Assembly (NCBI GenBank): GCA_030645615.1
Contig: JAUSNB010000039.1
Location: forward strand, 1-64,000
Direction of reading: 5' to 3'
Length of the DNA: 64,000 nucleotides
Source: Actinomycetota bacterium
Lineage (GTDB): Bacteria > Actinomycetota > Actinomycetes > S36-B12
Part shown: piece after piece, positions 25,868-34,408 of the stretch
Layout of the letters: the number at the start of each line of letters is the position of its first letter
How positions within the stretch are numbered: position 1 is the first letter of the stretch
The notes under the pieces: model-generated
Told to the model about the DNA's origin: nothing
Database searches by the model: none
What the model saw: only the letters and a program-made list of their open reading frames with translations
Translations under genes and position numbers: made by a program

Positions 25868-27352
25868 ATGCCGTCATCCACAGTTGCCGACACCGATGTC
25901 ACCACCGCGTTCCCCCGGCGACCTCGACCCGGGATCGTGATGGGGCTGCGTGGTGGGCAGATCATGCTGCTAGCCACCGCGGGGCTACTGCTCCTGCTGG
26001 TGACGTTCACCGGCGCGTTCCCGTCGCTGTCCCGCGGCGCCGTCCTCGGTATCGGCGGCATGCTCGTCCTGCTGGCGGTCGCCACCGTCCAGGACCGTCC
26101 CGCCCACCAGTGGCTCGCCGGTCGGGTGTCGCACGCGTTACGCGCACGCCGCGGCAACACCACCATGTCCCGGCCGATCAAGGCAGGCACGATCCGTGAA
26201 CCGCGACTCGATCGCGGCCTCGGGCTGCTGCCGGGGCGCGCGACCAGCATCCAGGTGCACGAGCTCGAGGGCGTCGGCTACCTCCACCACCCGCACGCCG
26301 GGACGCTGACCGGCATCGTTGAGGTGACCTCCCCGGAGTTCCTGCTCCGCGACCCGGTGGACCGCAACGCCCGCGTCGCCGGCTGGGGCAGAGTCCTCGC
26401 AGCGGCCACACGAACGGGTGCGGTGCGGCAGGTGCAGCTGCTGGAGCGCAGCATCCCTGACGACGGCAGTGCCCTGGCGGCCTACACCGACACGCACCTC
26501 ACGACCGAGCACGAACAACTCACGCTCGCGGACACCTACCGTGAGCTGACCGGTCACCTGCGGGGCGGAGCCGATCGGCATCAGTCGTTCCTGGCGATCA
26601 CCGTCGACCGGGCCGCCGCCGCCTCGCGCGTGAAGGCCGCCGGCGGGCAGATCAGCGGCCTGATCCACGCGTGGCGGCAGGAGTACGCGCTGCTCTCGCG
26701 GCTACTGCCCGCGGCGGGGCTGGACGTGATCGACGAGCTGACGCCGCGACGGATCGCGGAGGTGATCCGTACTGGCTACGACCCGTCCGCGGCGCTGCAC
26801 CGGCCTGCCGATCACGGCATCGACCTCGCAGCCGCCGGCCCGTCGGGTGGGCGCGAGGAGTGGGATCACCTGCGCACCGACGGTTCGTTCCATGCGGTGC
26901 TGTGGGTCGCCGAATGGCCGACCTCCCACGTGCCCGCGGACGTGCTGTGGCCGATCGTGTTCCCGGCCGGCGTCCAGCGGACCCTGTCCCTGTTCTACAA
27001 GCCCTACACCCGCGCGCAGTCCGAGTCGGCGATCCGCGCCAAGCACTCGGAGATCATCCAGAGCGGCTGGCTGAAGGACAAGCTCGGCCGCGTCGAGACC
27101 CTCGCCGACGGCAAGGAACTCGACGACGTCCTGGTCCGGGAGGGCGAGCTCCTCGCCGGCCACGGCGAGGTCGGGCTGCTCGGCATGGTCACCGTGTCCG
27201 CGACCACGCTCGACGACCTCGACGCCGGCGTCACCACGGTGCATGCGGCCGCGACCCAGGCGGGGCTGGACCTGCACCGGGTGTACGGGCAGCAGCTGCA
27301 GGGGTTCACCGCGGCCGCGCTTCCGCTCGGCATCACGGTGGTGACCGGATGA
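25868..27352 (+). CDS. SCO6880-family conjugation protein
   Basis: 494 residues from ATG 25868, chosen over ATG 25856 because a GGAG lies seven bases upstream. Two N-terminal membrane helices (QIMLLATAGLLLLLVTFTGA; LGIGGMLVLLAVATVQ, PrgI-like) precede a large cytoplasmic part with the family blocks YADTHL-like (AAYTDTHLTTEHEQL) and VLWVAEWPTSHVPADVLWP. SCO6880-type proteins occur before a VirB4 ATPase in actinobacterial ICEs and look like the N-terminal part of a split VirB4. The VirB4-type ATPase gene follows with a 4-nt overlap. Confidence 0.88.
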   Translation: MPSSTVADTDVTTAFPRRPRPGIVMGLRGGQIMLLATAGLLLLLVTFTGAFPSLSRGAVLGIGGMLVLLAVATVQDRPAHQWLAGRVSHALRARRGNTTMSRPIKAGTIREPRLDRGLGLLPGRATSIQVHELEGVGYLHHPHAGTLTGIVEVTSPEFLLRDPVDRNARVAGWGRVLAAATRTGAVRQVQLLERSIPDDGSALAAYTDTHLTTEHEQLTLADTYRELTGHLRGGADRHQSFLAITVDRAAAASRVKAAGGQISGLIHAWRQEYALLSRLLPAAGLDVIDELTPRRIAEVIRTGYDPSAALHRPADHGIDLAAAGPSGGREEWDHLRTDGSFHAVLWVAEWPTSHVPADVLWPIVFPAGVQRTLSLFYKPYTRAQSESAIRAKHSEIIQSGWLKDKLGRVETLADGKELDDVLVREGELLAGHGEVGLLGMVTVSATTLDDLDAGVTTVHAAATQAGLDLHRVYGQQLQGFTAAALPLGITVVTG

Positions 27353-28803
27353 GACGACCGGGCACGGCCACTTCGGAAACGTCGGCTGCGGCCAATGTGC
27401 CTGACACGACGTGGACAGCGCCGACGGCGCCCGCGTCGGGCCGGCCACGGCAGGGACGCGACCGCACCCGGTTCGCCCTCCCCGGCCTGCGGGTCTCGAC
27501 GGCGACCGCCGCGGTCGCGTACCCGTTCCTCGCCCAAGCGCCCCTGACCCACAAGGGCACGTTCCTGGGCACGAACATGGGCACCGGCGCCCCGTTCTGC
27601 TACTCCCCGTTCGAGCTGTACCGCGACGGCCTGATCACCAACCCGAACATCCTCGTCGCCGGGGAGATCGGGTCCGGCAAGACGAACACCACCTGCGCCC
27701 TCACGCTGCGGTCGATCCCGCTGGGGTTCAAGGTCGCCGCCGTCGACGCCAAGGCCGACTGGGCCCGGTTCGCCCGCGCCTACGGCGGCGCGGCCATCAG
27801 CATCGGCCCGGGCCGCGGCAACCGCCTCAACCCCCTCGACGTGTCCGACGCCCTCATGGCCGCCCGGGTCGACGCGGAGGGCAACCCGATCGACCCCGTC
27901 GTGCTCGCGAAGTCCGCCCAGCTCCGGCTGCTCGAGGGGCTCATCGAGATCCGCCTCGAACGGTCCCTGCAGGTCGCCGAGCGCACCGCCGTCGCCCTCG
28001 CCCTCGAGCAGGCACTCGTGGCCAGCAATGGACAGCCGATGCTGTCCGCCGTCGCCGCCGCCCTGCGGGCACCGGACAAGGACCTCGCCGCGAGCATCTC
28101 CCGCACGGTGCCGGAGATGCTCGACGCCGGCAACGCTGCGCGATGGGCGTTCGACGGGCTGCTGTCCACCGTCGCGAAGGACCTGTTCGACGGGCCGTCG
28201 ACGACAAGGTTCGACTCCTCAGCCCCGATCGTCGCGATCGACCTGTCGGATCTCTACAACGACAATGCGAACCTGTCGATCGCGTTCACGTGCGCCTCCG
28301 CCTGGATGGAAGCCGCCCTCGCGACACCGGGGAACGGGCAAAGGTTCGCCGTCTACGACGAGGCGTGGCGGGTCCTCGCCCACGCGCACGGCGCCATCGA
28401 CCGGCTGCAGCAGCAGTTCCGCCTCGCCCGCTCCTGGGGCCTGTCCAACGTCCTGGTCCTGCACAACCTGCGCGACACCCTCAACGTCGGCGACGCCGGC
28501 AGCGCAGAGCGGAACAAGGCCGAATCCCTCCTGGCCCTCGCCGGCACCAAGGTCATCGGCCACCAGCCCGCCAAGGAACTGCCCGCCACCATCACCGCCC
28601 TGGACCTCACGTCCGCCGAGGCCGACGTCATCGCCAACGCCTCCCGCGGGGAGTTCCTCGTCAAGCTCCAGACCACCCACGGCACCCGCTCCTACCGGGT
28701 CGCCGTCGACCTGCACCCCAACGAGCTCGACTGGTGGGACACCACCGCCGGTATGCGCTCCAACCCACTGCAGGCATCTACCCCGTTGGAGGCCTCGACA
28801 TGA
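27349..28803 (+). CDS. VirB4/TraC-type T4SS ATPase
   Basis: 484 residues from ATG 27349, which overlaps the SCO6880 stop. Walker A is AGEIGSGKTNTT (about residues 104-115). Walker B and its acidic pair lie in RFAVYDEAWRVLAHA, followed by a sensor-like region QQQFRLARSWGLSNVLVLHN. It should power assembly or substrate movement at the mating channel. It overlaps VirD4 by 4 nt. The same strand carries longer open frames in other registers; those are compositional artefacts. Confidence 0.92.
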   Translation: MRRPGTATSETSAAANVPDTTWTAPTAPASGRPRQGRDRTRFALPGLRVSTATAAVAYPFLAQAPLTHKGTFLGTNMGTGAPFCYSPFELYRDGLITNPNILVAGEIGSGKTNTTCALTLRSIPLGFKVAAVDAKADWARFARAYGGAAISIGPGRGNRLNPLDVSDALMAARVDAEGNPIDPVVLAKSAQLRLLEGLIEIRLERSLQVAERTAVALALEQALVASNGQPMLSAVAAALRAPDKDLAASISRTVPEMLDAGNAARWAFDGLLSTVAKDLFDGPSTTRFDSSAPIVAIDLSDLYNDNANLSIAFTCASAWMEAALATPGNGQRFAVYDEAWRVLAHAHGAIDRLQQQFRLARSWGLSNVLVLHNLRDTLNVGDAGSAERNKAESLLALAGTKVIGHQPAKELPATITALDLTSAEADVIANASRGEFLVKLQTTHGTRSYRVAVDLHPNELDWWDTTAGMRSNPLQASTPLEAST

Positions 28804-30596
28804 GCAATGCCGGCAAGCCCCCCGGCACCGGGGCGTTCGCGATCGAGAAGGCCGTCGTCATCACCGGCGCCGCGGTCGCCGTCCTTCTGGCGGCCGTGCA
28901 CGGCGCCGGCTTGCTGCTCGCGCTGGCGACCGGCCGCCCGATACCGCCATTCGGGGCTGCACGCGTCCTCGGGCTGCTGCAGGGCACGCCCTACGTGCCA
29001 GGCGTCCCGCCCGCCGTGCACGGCGCTGTCATCCTCGTCGCCGCTGTCCTCGCGCTGCTGCTGGCCCGTCGGATACTGCGCTGGCGCACCTATCGCGCCG
29101 CGGCGCCCAGGCGGCGCGCGGTCGACTTCGACGCACGGTCCGGCTGGGCGACCCGAGACGCGGTCCGCCGGGTCGCCTCCGCGCGGACGATCCTCGCCCA
29201 GGCCGCCACCCTGCGACCGGGCCTGGACCGCCCACGCGCGAGCGACGTCGGCTACCTCCTGGGCACCGCGCACGGCGAACAGGTGTGGGCGTCGGTGGAG
29301 CGCAGCATCCTGGTCATCGGACCCCCCGGATCCGGCAAGGGCCTGCATGTCGCGATCAACGCGATCCTGGATGCCCCCGGTGCCGTCATCACCACCTCCA
29401 CCAAGCCCGACAACCTCAAAGCCACGCTGCTCGCCCGCGCCGACCGCGGACCGGTCGGCGTGTTCGACCCGCAGGGGATGCTCGGCAACGGGTTCGACCA
29501 CCTGATCGCATGGGACGCGATCGCCGGATGCGAGAACCCGATGCGCGCCGCCACCCGCGCCGAGGCCCTCGCCGCGAACACCGGCATCGCCGACAGCAGC
29601 GACAACCGGGTCTGGCGGGTGCATGCCAAGACCGTCATCGAGTGCGTCCTGCACGCCGCCGCCCTCGACGGTGCCAGCATCGACACCGCCTACCGGTGGA
29701 TGCAGTCCGCGCACGCCCTCGAGACACCGCTGGCCATCCTGCAATCCGACCCGGGTGCCTGCCCGACGTGGGACGACCGGCTGCGCGCCCTCGCGCTGAA
29801 CGCCGACAGCCGATTCGTCGGCTCCATGATGAGCGTCATCTCCGCCGCGATCGCCCCTCTCGCCCTGCCCACCGTCCGCGCCTCCCTCACCCCTGCCCCG
29901 ACCCGGCCGGCCATCACCGCCGAACAGCTCCTCGACGGCCCCGGCACCCTGTATGCCCTGGCCACCGACCGCGGCGCCGCCGCCTCCGCCGGCCTGGTGT
30001 CCGCACTCATCGAGGACACCGCCTACACCGCCCGGATCACCGCCGCCCGATCCCCCGGCGGCCGCATGGACCCACCCGTGCTGTTTCTGCTCGACGAGTG
30101 CGCCAACGTCGCCCCCATCCCCTCCCTTCCGAGCCTGCTGGCCGACGGGCGCGGGCAGAACCTCACCGTCATCCCCGTGTTCCAGACCCTCGCCCAGGTC
30201 CGCTCCCGCTACGGCGACCAGGATGCGTCAACGGTCTTCTCCGCATCCCAGGTCAAGCTCATCCTGGGCGGCGCCGATGACGCCGACGACTGCCGCGACC
30301 TCTCGGCACTCATCGGCGAGCGCGATGACTGGTACGCCACCAGCAGCCACTCCAGCCATGCCCTCGCGATCGACACCAGGGCCACCACCTCCACGTCGCT
30401 GCGGAAGGTCCCGATCCTCCCCCCCGACGCCATCCGCTCCATCCCCTTCGGCTCCGCCGTCATGCTGCTGTCCCAGGCCGACCCCATCCCACTGCGCATG
30501 CGCCCCTGGACCGGACGCCCCGACGCCACCCGGATCGCTGGACAGCAGCGGTCCGTCGAGGCCCAACTCCTCGCCACGCTCACGGACCAACCATGA
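28800..30596 (+). CDS. VirD4/TraG-type coupling protein
   Basis: 598 residues from ATG 28800. Two N-terminal membrane helices (about residues 17-43 and 73-92) anchor a cytoplasmic ATPase with Walker A GPPGSGKG (about 174-181) and Walker B PPVLFLLDECANVAPIPSL. Later T4CP blocks such as FQTLAQVRSRYG and SQVKLILGG are present. It brings the relaxase-DNA complex to the secretion channel. It is the last large gene of the transfer operon. Confidence 0.93.
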   Translation: MSNAGKPPGTGAFAIEKAVVITGAAVAVLLAAVHGAGLLLALATGRPIPPFGAARVLGLLQGTPYVPGVPPAVHGAVILVAAVLALLLARRILRWRTYRAAAPRRRAVDFDARSGWATRDAVRRVASARTILAQAATLRPGLDRPRASDVGYLLGTAHGEQVWASVERSILVIGPPGSGKGLHVAINAILDAPGAVITTSTKPDNLKATLLARADRGPVGVFDPQGMLGNGFDHLIAWDAIAGCENPMRAATRAEALAANTGIADSSDNRVWRVHAKTVIECVLHAAALDGASIDTAYRWMQSAHALETPLAILQSDPGACPTWDDRLRALALNADSRFVGSMMSVISAAIAPLALPTVRASLTPAPTRPAITAEQLLDGPGTLYALATDRGAAASAGLVSALIEDTAYTARITAARSPGGRMDPPVLFLLDECANVAPIPSLPSLLADGRGQNLTVIPVFQTLAQVRSRYGDQDASTVFSASQVKLILGGADDADDCRDLSALIGERDDWYATSSHSSHALAIDTRATTSTSLRKVPILPPDAIRSIPFGSAVMLLSQADPIPLRMRPWTGRPDATRIAGQQRSVEAQLLATLTDQP

Positions 30597-30615
30597 CCAG
30601 CGACGGGCGCCCGAA

Positions 30616-30774
30616 GTGAGGTGCCCGTCCGGCAAGCATGGCTACCGATGCGCGTCCGACGCCCAGCGCGGCTGCCGCGACGGCCACCGCCGCGCGTACC
30701 GGTGCCGCACCTGCGCGGCCTGGCACCTCGGACGCGCCACGCCGCCACCAACCGAGCCGCAGGACTGGGCCTGA
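30616..30774 (+). CDS. Small Cys-rich (zinc-ribbon-like) protein
   Basis: 52 residues from GTG 30616. Four or five Cys residues are arranged as C-PSGKHGYR-C-ASDAQRG-C and Y-R-CRTC, which could bind one zinc. It fits between VirD4 (20-nt gap) and the next gene, whose ATG overlaps its TGA. No family is recognised. An adaptor for DNA processing or a regulator are both possible. Confidence 0.55.
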   Translation: MRCPSGKHGYRCASDAQRGCRDGHRRAYRCRTCAAWHLGRATPPPTEPQDWA

Positions 30775-31247
30775 TGACCGGATCCGGCATCGAGGAGCGT
30801 GCGACCCCGTTCCGGCTTGCGCATCACGCCCAGCAGGACCGCCGCACAAGCAGCGACGCAAGCAAGCCGGCCCGGCCCGGCGAAGGGGAGGAGACCGAGC
30901 CTGGCGGACCCGTCAACTGGCGCGGCATGACCGACGACGACTACGACGACACCTTCGGGGCCTTGTGCGACTTCCTCGCCTGGGCCGTCCCCCACTGGGC
31001 GTTCACCACCGAACAGTTCCCCCACCAATGCTGGTGGCAGCACTCCGACATCACCGAGGAGATGACCGCCTGGTGGGGCCTCTGGCAGGCCTACATCCGC
31101 AACCCCGCCGCCAACATTGCCGACCCCATCGCTTTCCACGAACGCACCCACACCCTCAAACAGCGACTCGCCGACACTCACCGCGGCCGGTGCCGACACG
31201 GCCACCAGCCAGCTGCAGGTTCCCCCGCGGTCCATTCCCCCGACTAA
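30774..31247 (+). CDS. DUF4913-like hypothetical ICE protein
   Basis: 157 residues, starting at an ATG that overlaps the preceding stop (TGATG). After a charged, disordered first 50 residues comes a Trp-rich domain (LCDFLAWAVPHWAFTTEQFPHQ, CWWQHSDITEEMTAWWGLWQAY), ending in FHERTHTLKQRL. This pattern resembles DUF4913 proteins found on actinobacterial plasmids and ICEs. Their function is unknown. It completes the transfer operon. Confidence 0.6.
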   Translation: MTGSGIEERATPFRLAHHAQQDRRTSSDASKPARPGEGEETEPGGPVNWRGMTDDDYDDTFGALCDFLAWAVPHWAFTTEQFPHQCWWQHSDITEEMTAWWGLWQAYIRNPAANIADPIAFHERTHTLKQRLADTHRGRCRHGHQPAAGSPAVHSPD

Positions 31248-31405
31248 CCGAAGGCTGGCCCTCATCAGTTCACTCATAGCAATCGCGGCAGGGACGCCCG
31301 TTACCGCGCGTGCTCCCTGGGCCTCATCGCGTGCGATGAATGGAGAGTCCGTCGATACTCCGAGAACCTCACCGGGGGTCGGGGCGGGGACCTAGGGTTG
31401 CGCCT

Positions 31406-32440
31406 GTGCCCGTCGAGAACACCGCCGACGTCAATTGGCTGTTGAGTGCCATCACGCAGTCCGCGGCGGCACTCATTGCAATCGTCGGGGGCCTACTTGT
31501 CTCTCGGTACGTCTCGCTTCATGCGGAGCAGCAGGGGGCGAGGCGCCGCGCCGACGACCTTCAGCGTCGGGAGGTTGAGGCACAGGCTCAGCTTGAACAG
31601 TGTCTGCGCGACATTGATCTTTACTACGTGGACGATTTCCTCGATGACGACGTCGTCTTCAAGTCGATCATCCGTCAGAAGGGCGGAGCCACAGTCGACG
31701 AGGTCTTGGCGGACAAGGACACAGACGGAGGTCAACTCAATCTCGAGCTGCTGGCCGAGCAGTTGGCGAGTCTTGAAGGTGAATTGGTCGCTGCGTCTGT
31801 AGTGCTGCGTCAAGAGGTTATCGCCACTAAGGAACACGTTGGTTGGGTCGACTTCAAGAGGGGCAAGGACTTCGAAGTTGGCCACCGTGGAGTTTGGGAG
31901 TGGGTTTACGACCGCATCTGCGATGAGAAGCGACGCGTGGCCAAGCGCGAGGAGGACGAAGCTCGTAGGAAATCTCAGTTTGGCTCCCTCCTCGGCCCCA
32001 CGATCGACTATTCGCAATTCAGATTTGATAATCCTCAATTGCGCGGCATCAGAAGCGTGGTCTCCAGTCAGCACGAGATCGCACACATCAATGTCCTGAG
32101 AGGGCGCGTCGAAACTGCGCGGGCGGAGGTCCGAGCACTCCAACAAGAGCGACGACTTGCTGAGGAACTCTTCGAGGCGACCCGTCAGCCCGAGGGGTTC
32201 GGACTGGCCCTGCAGGTGCTCGCCACTCTGGCGGTACTGGGCATGGGCGTCCCCGTTGTCATTATGGCCTTTGTTCCCTACAGCCTGCCGGTGTGGCTCC
32301 GCGCCATAGTCGTCGTTCTCTTCTTCCTTGGCGTGGGGCTGCTACTGAGGTTCCTCTTCGTGTATGCCCACTACCTGCGCGGCAGCCGCAAGAGCCTTCC
32401 CTCGAGGTTGGTGGGCCTGCTCACGTCCGACGAGGCGTAG
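31406..32440 (+). CDS. Membrane protein with central coiled coil, unknown function
   Basis: 344 residues if GTG 31406 is used; the frame is open to 31340 but that part is not protein-like. Layout: one N-terminal membrane helix (about 10-28), a charged, helical Glu/Arg-rich section (30-60), a long soluble part with further coiled-coil potential (about 225-265), then two closely spaced C-terminal helices (about 270-320). Lower GC and a different codon style from the transfer genes mark it as cargo. No family is recognised; membrane-linked defence or stress roles are only speculation. Confidence 0.75.
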   Translation: MPVENTADVNWLLSAITQSAAALIAIVGGLLVSRYVSLHAEQQGARRRADDLQRREVEAQAQLEQCLRDIDLYYVDDFLDDDVVFKSIIRQKGGATVDEVLADKDTDGGQLNLELLAEQLASLEGELVAASVVLRQEVIATKEHVGWVDFKRGKDFEVGHRGVWEWVYDRICDEKRRVAKREEDEARRKSQFGSLLGPTIDYSQFRFDNPQLRGIRSVVSSQHEIAHINVLRGRVETARAEVRALQQERRLAEELFEATRQPEGFGLALQVLATLAVLGMGVPVVIMAFVPYSLPVWLRAIVVVLFFLGVGLLLRFLFVYAHYLRGSRKSLPSRLVGLLTSDEA

Positions 32441-32894
32441 GGCCACGCCCTCACATTCACTGCATGCCCATCGTCGGTATCAGCCGTGGCGCGACGACCG
32501 TGGGCGTCCGGTACGCCGTCTCACGCATTGAGTCGGCCAAGCCGAAGAACAGAGCCAGGTGCACCTGCCTGAAGTCGGCCGCATTCAGCCCCGTCGTCTT
32601 CACACCTCGCAGCACCCCGCGCGAGGCGACTCCATCCCTGCAACGTGCAGCCGCGAGTTATCGCGGCGATAGGGGCAGGGGCTATTCGAAAGCGCTCGAG
32701 GCGCCCCGGAGGGTGACACCGACGGCGCGCCGCACCGAACGTTCCGGGCCATCAGCCCGAGTTCCAAGGCGGTGGCTGGCTTGCCAAATGGCCCCTGGGC
32801 CAGCGACTGCACCCCGTGGTCGCAGCACTTCCGCAACAGCAAGTGCGTGACTGTAACGGTTTCGGACGTCGGAGGGACGCCCTAGTCTTCGTTC
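32441..32894. other. 454-bp interval without a supported gene
   Basis: A small hairpin (AGGGC/GCCCT) lies just after the preceding stop. The rest contains a plus-strand open frame of poor composition and no ribosome site. It may hold the promoter of the DUF5343/HEPN pair, but no -35/-10 pair is clear. Confidence 0.35.
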
Positions 32895-33533
32895 ATGAGT
32901 CTTCCGACGGCCTACCTAACATCATTCAAGAACCTCCCGTCGATTCTGGCAGCCATACAAGCCGCTCAGGCACCGTCACGATTCACTCAGAAGTTCCTTG
33001 AGGGACTTGGATTCGCCAACAGCAACGATCGTGCTGTCATCAATGTACTGAAGGTCTTGGGTCTCCTTAGCGATGCAGGCGTGCCAACCCCCCGCTACCA
33101 CGAGTACCTGGATCAGACGCAGTCTGCCCTTGTGCTGGCCGAAGGAATCCGCGAAGCGTACGAGGACTTGTTCCGCATCAATCGGAATGCGCAGACAATG
33201 ACGCAGGCCGAAGTCAAGAACAAGATGAAGACACTGTCTGAGGGAGCCTTCACTGACCGCGTCCTGACACAGATGGCCGGAACGTTCACGGCTTTGGTCA
33301 AGGCGGCAGACTTCTCGCAGGCTCCCTCAACCCCTACCGCCACTGAAGCCAAGCAGGACGGGGCTGTCGATTTCGCCGAAGATCCTGGCGCCGAGGGTTC
33401 GTCACGCCCGAGTGCGGGATCGACAACTCCGTTCGCCAGTTTGGCCTACAACATCAACATCCAACTACCAGAGTCTCGCGACCCGGCCGTGTTCAACGCC
33501 ATCTTCAAGGCACTGCGGGAAAACTTCAGATGA
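32895..33533 (+). CDS. DUF5343-domain protein
   Basis: 212 residues. The N-terminal 140 residues match DUF5343: LPTAYLTSFKNLPSIL, FLEGLGFANSNDRAVINVLK and LGLLSDAGVPTPRYHEYLD, a winged-helix-like pattern. A flexible acidic and Ser-rich linker follows, then a short structured tail. It overlaps the HEPN gene by 4 nt, so the two are probably made together. DUF5343 proteins often accompany HEPN or restriction-type proteins; they may sense or regulate the partner. Function in this pair is inferred. Confidence 0.85.
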   Translation: MSLPTAYLTSFKNLPSILAAIQAAQAPSRFTQKFLEGLGFANSNDRAVINVLKVLGLLSDAGVPTPRYHEYLDQTQSALVLAEGIREAYEDLFRINRNAQTMTQAEVKNKMKTLSEGAFTDRVLTQMAGTFTALVKAADFSQAPSTPTATEAKQDGAVDFAEDPGAEGSSRPSAGSTTPFASLAYNINIQLPESRDPAVFNAIFKALRENFR

Positions 33534-34117
33534 GGACAGCCCCCCACGAACGCCTCTATGAATTCGTCTATCGCGCGATGCTCACCGAAGAAGCGCTTGA
33601 CTCTGCCGGTCGGCTCAGTCGCAATCGCGGAGTGCTCGCTCCTAACGAGGTTGCCACCGCGTTGAGCTTCGAACTCTTCGACGAGGACCTGCTTGAGCAG
33701 GTGCGGCCAATGGCAACGGTGTATACCGCCATTGCCGCATTCGAGATCTCGGTACGACGCTTTGTCAAGAAGGTGCTGATAGACACATATGGCGAGGACT
33801 GGTGGGACAAGGGTGTCTCCGAGAAGATCCGGAAGTTCGCTGACGTACGCCGCACTGACGAGGAGAAGGTCAAGTGGCACGGGGTTCGAGGAGACGACCT
33901 CCTGAGCTACACCGAACTGGGTCACCTTCCGCAGATCATGCAACAGAATTGGGAGCACTTCGAGGCATATGTACCTCGCGTTGACTGGGCGACGTCCTTG
34001 TTCGCCACGCTCGAGCGCTCAAGAAACGTGATCATGCATAGCGGCACACTGGCCATGCCCGACGTTGAACGTATCGGCATGAACATCCGCGATTGGAACA
34101 AGCAAGTAAGTCTCTGA
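33530..34117 (+). CDS. Swt1-type HEPN-domain protein (putative RNase)
   Basis: 195 residues. The C-terminal half matches Swt1-like HEPN domains: WHGVRGDDLLSYTELGHLPQI, then NWEHFEAYVPRVDW, and the catalytic HEPN motif RNVIMH (R165-x4-H170) just before SGTLAMPDVERIGMNIRDW. HEPN domains with an intact R-x4-6-H usually cut RNA and are the toxic part of many defence and toxin-antitoxin systems. Its translation is coupled to the DUF5343 gene upstream, which is the natural candidate for sensor or antidote. Confidence 0.85.
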   Translation: MRTAPHERLYEFVYRAMLTEEALDSAGRLSRNRGVLAPNEVATALSFELFDEDLLEQVRPMATVYTAIAAFEISVRRFVKKVLIDTYGEDWWDKGVSEKIRKFADVRRTDEEKVKWHGVRGDDLLSYTELGHLPQIMQQNWEHFEAYVPRVDWATSLFATLERSRNVIMHSGTLAMPDVERIGMNIRDWNKQVSL

Positions 34118-34408
34118 GGGGCGCTGGTGCGCCGATTCTGTTCGGTGCTCCAATCTCATCCCAGACCAAGCAATGAGTGCATCTGCCACTCTACTGTCGG
34201 CCCGGTTGCAGCACCCGGCTTGAGGGCCGAGGGCGAGCGCTGGACAGGGCGTACGCCATTCGCGCACCGGCGCGGAGGACATCGCGGACGCTGGAACGCA
34301 GCAGACTCGAAATTGCGGCGAACCGCCCGGCATGCTCGCGGAGGAGGCATTGTCATGCCCGTGCGATCACCGTTCCCAACTGCGCTCGCTTCGTTGAATG
34401 GGCACTAG
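34118..34408. other. 291-bp interval between cargo and relaxase
   Basis: No gene is supported. The genes on both sides converge here (HEPN from the left, relaxase from the right), so terminators are expected; no strong hairpin with a U-tract was recognised. Confidence 0.35.

Noticed and set aside
27411-28799. Upstream extension of the VirD4 frame, and parallel long frames at 26671-27348 and 28028-30280
   Set aside because: Arg/Pro-biased translations without motifs, overlapping well-supported VirB4 and VirD4 frames; start codons with correct overlaps lie at 27349 and 28800.
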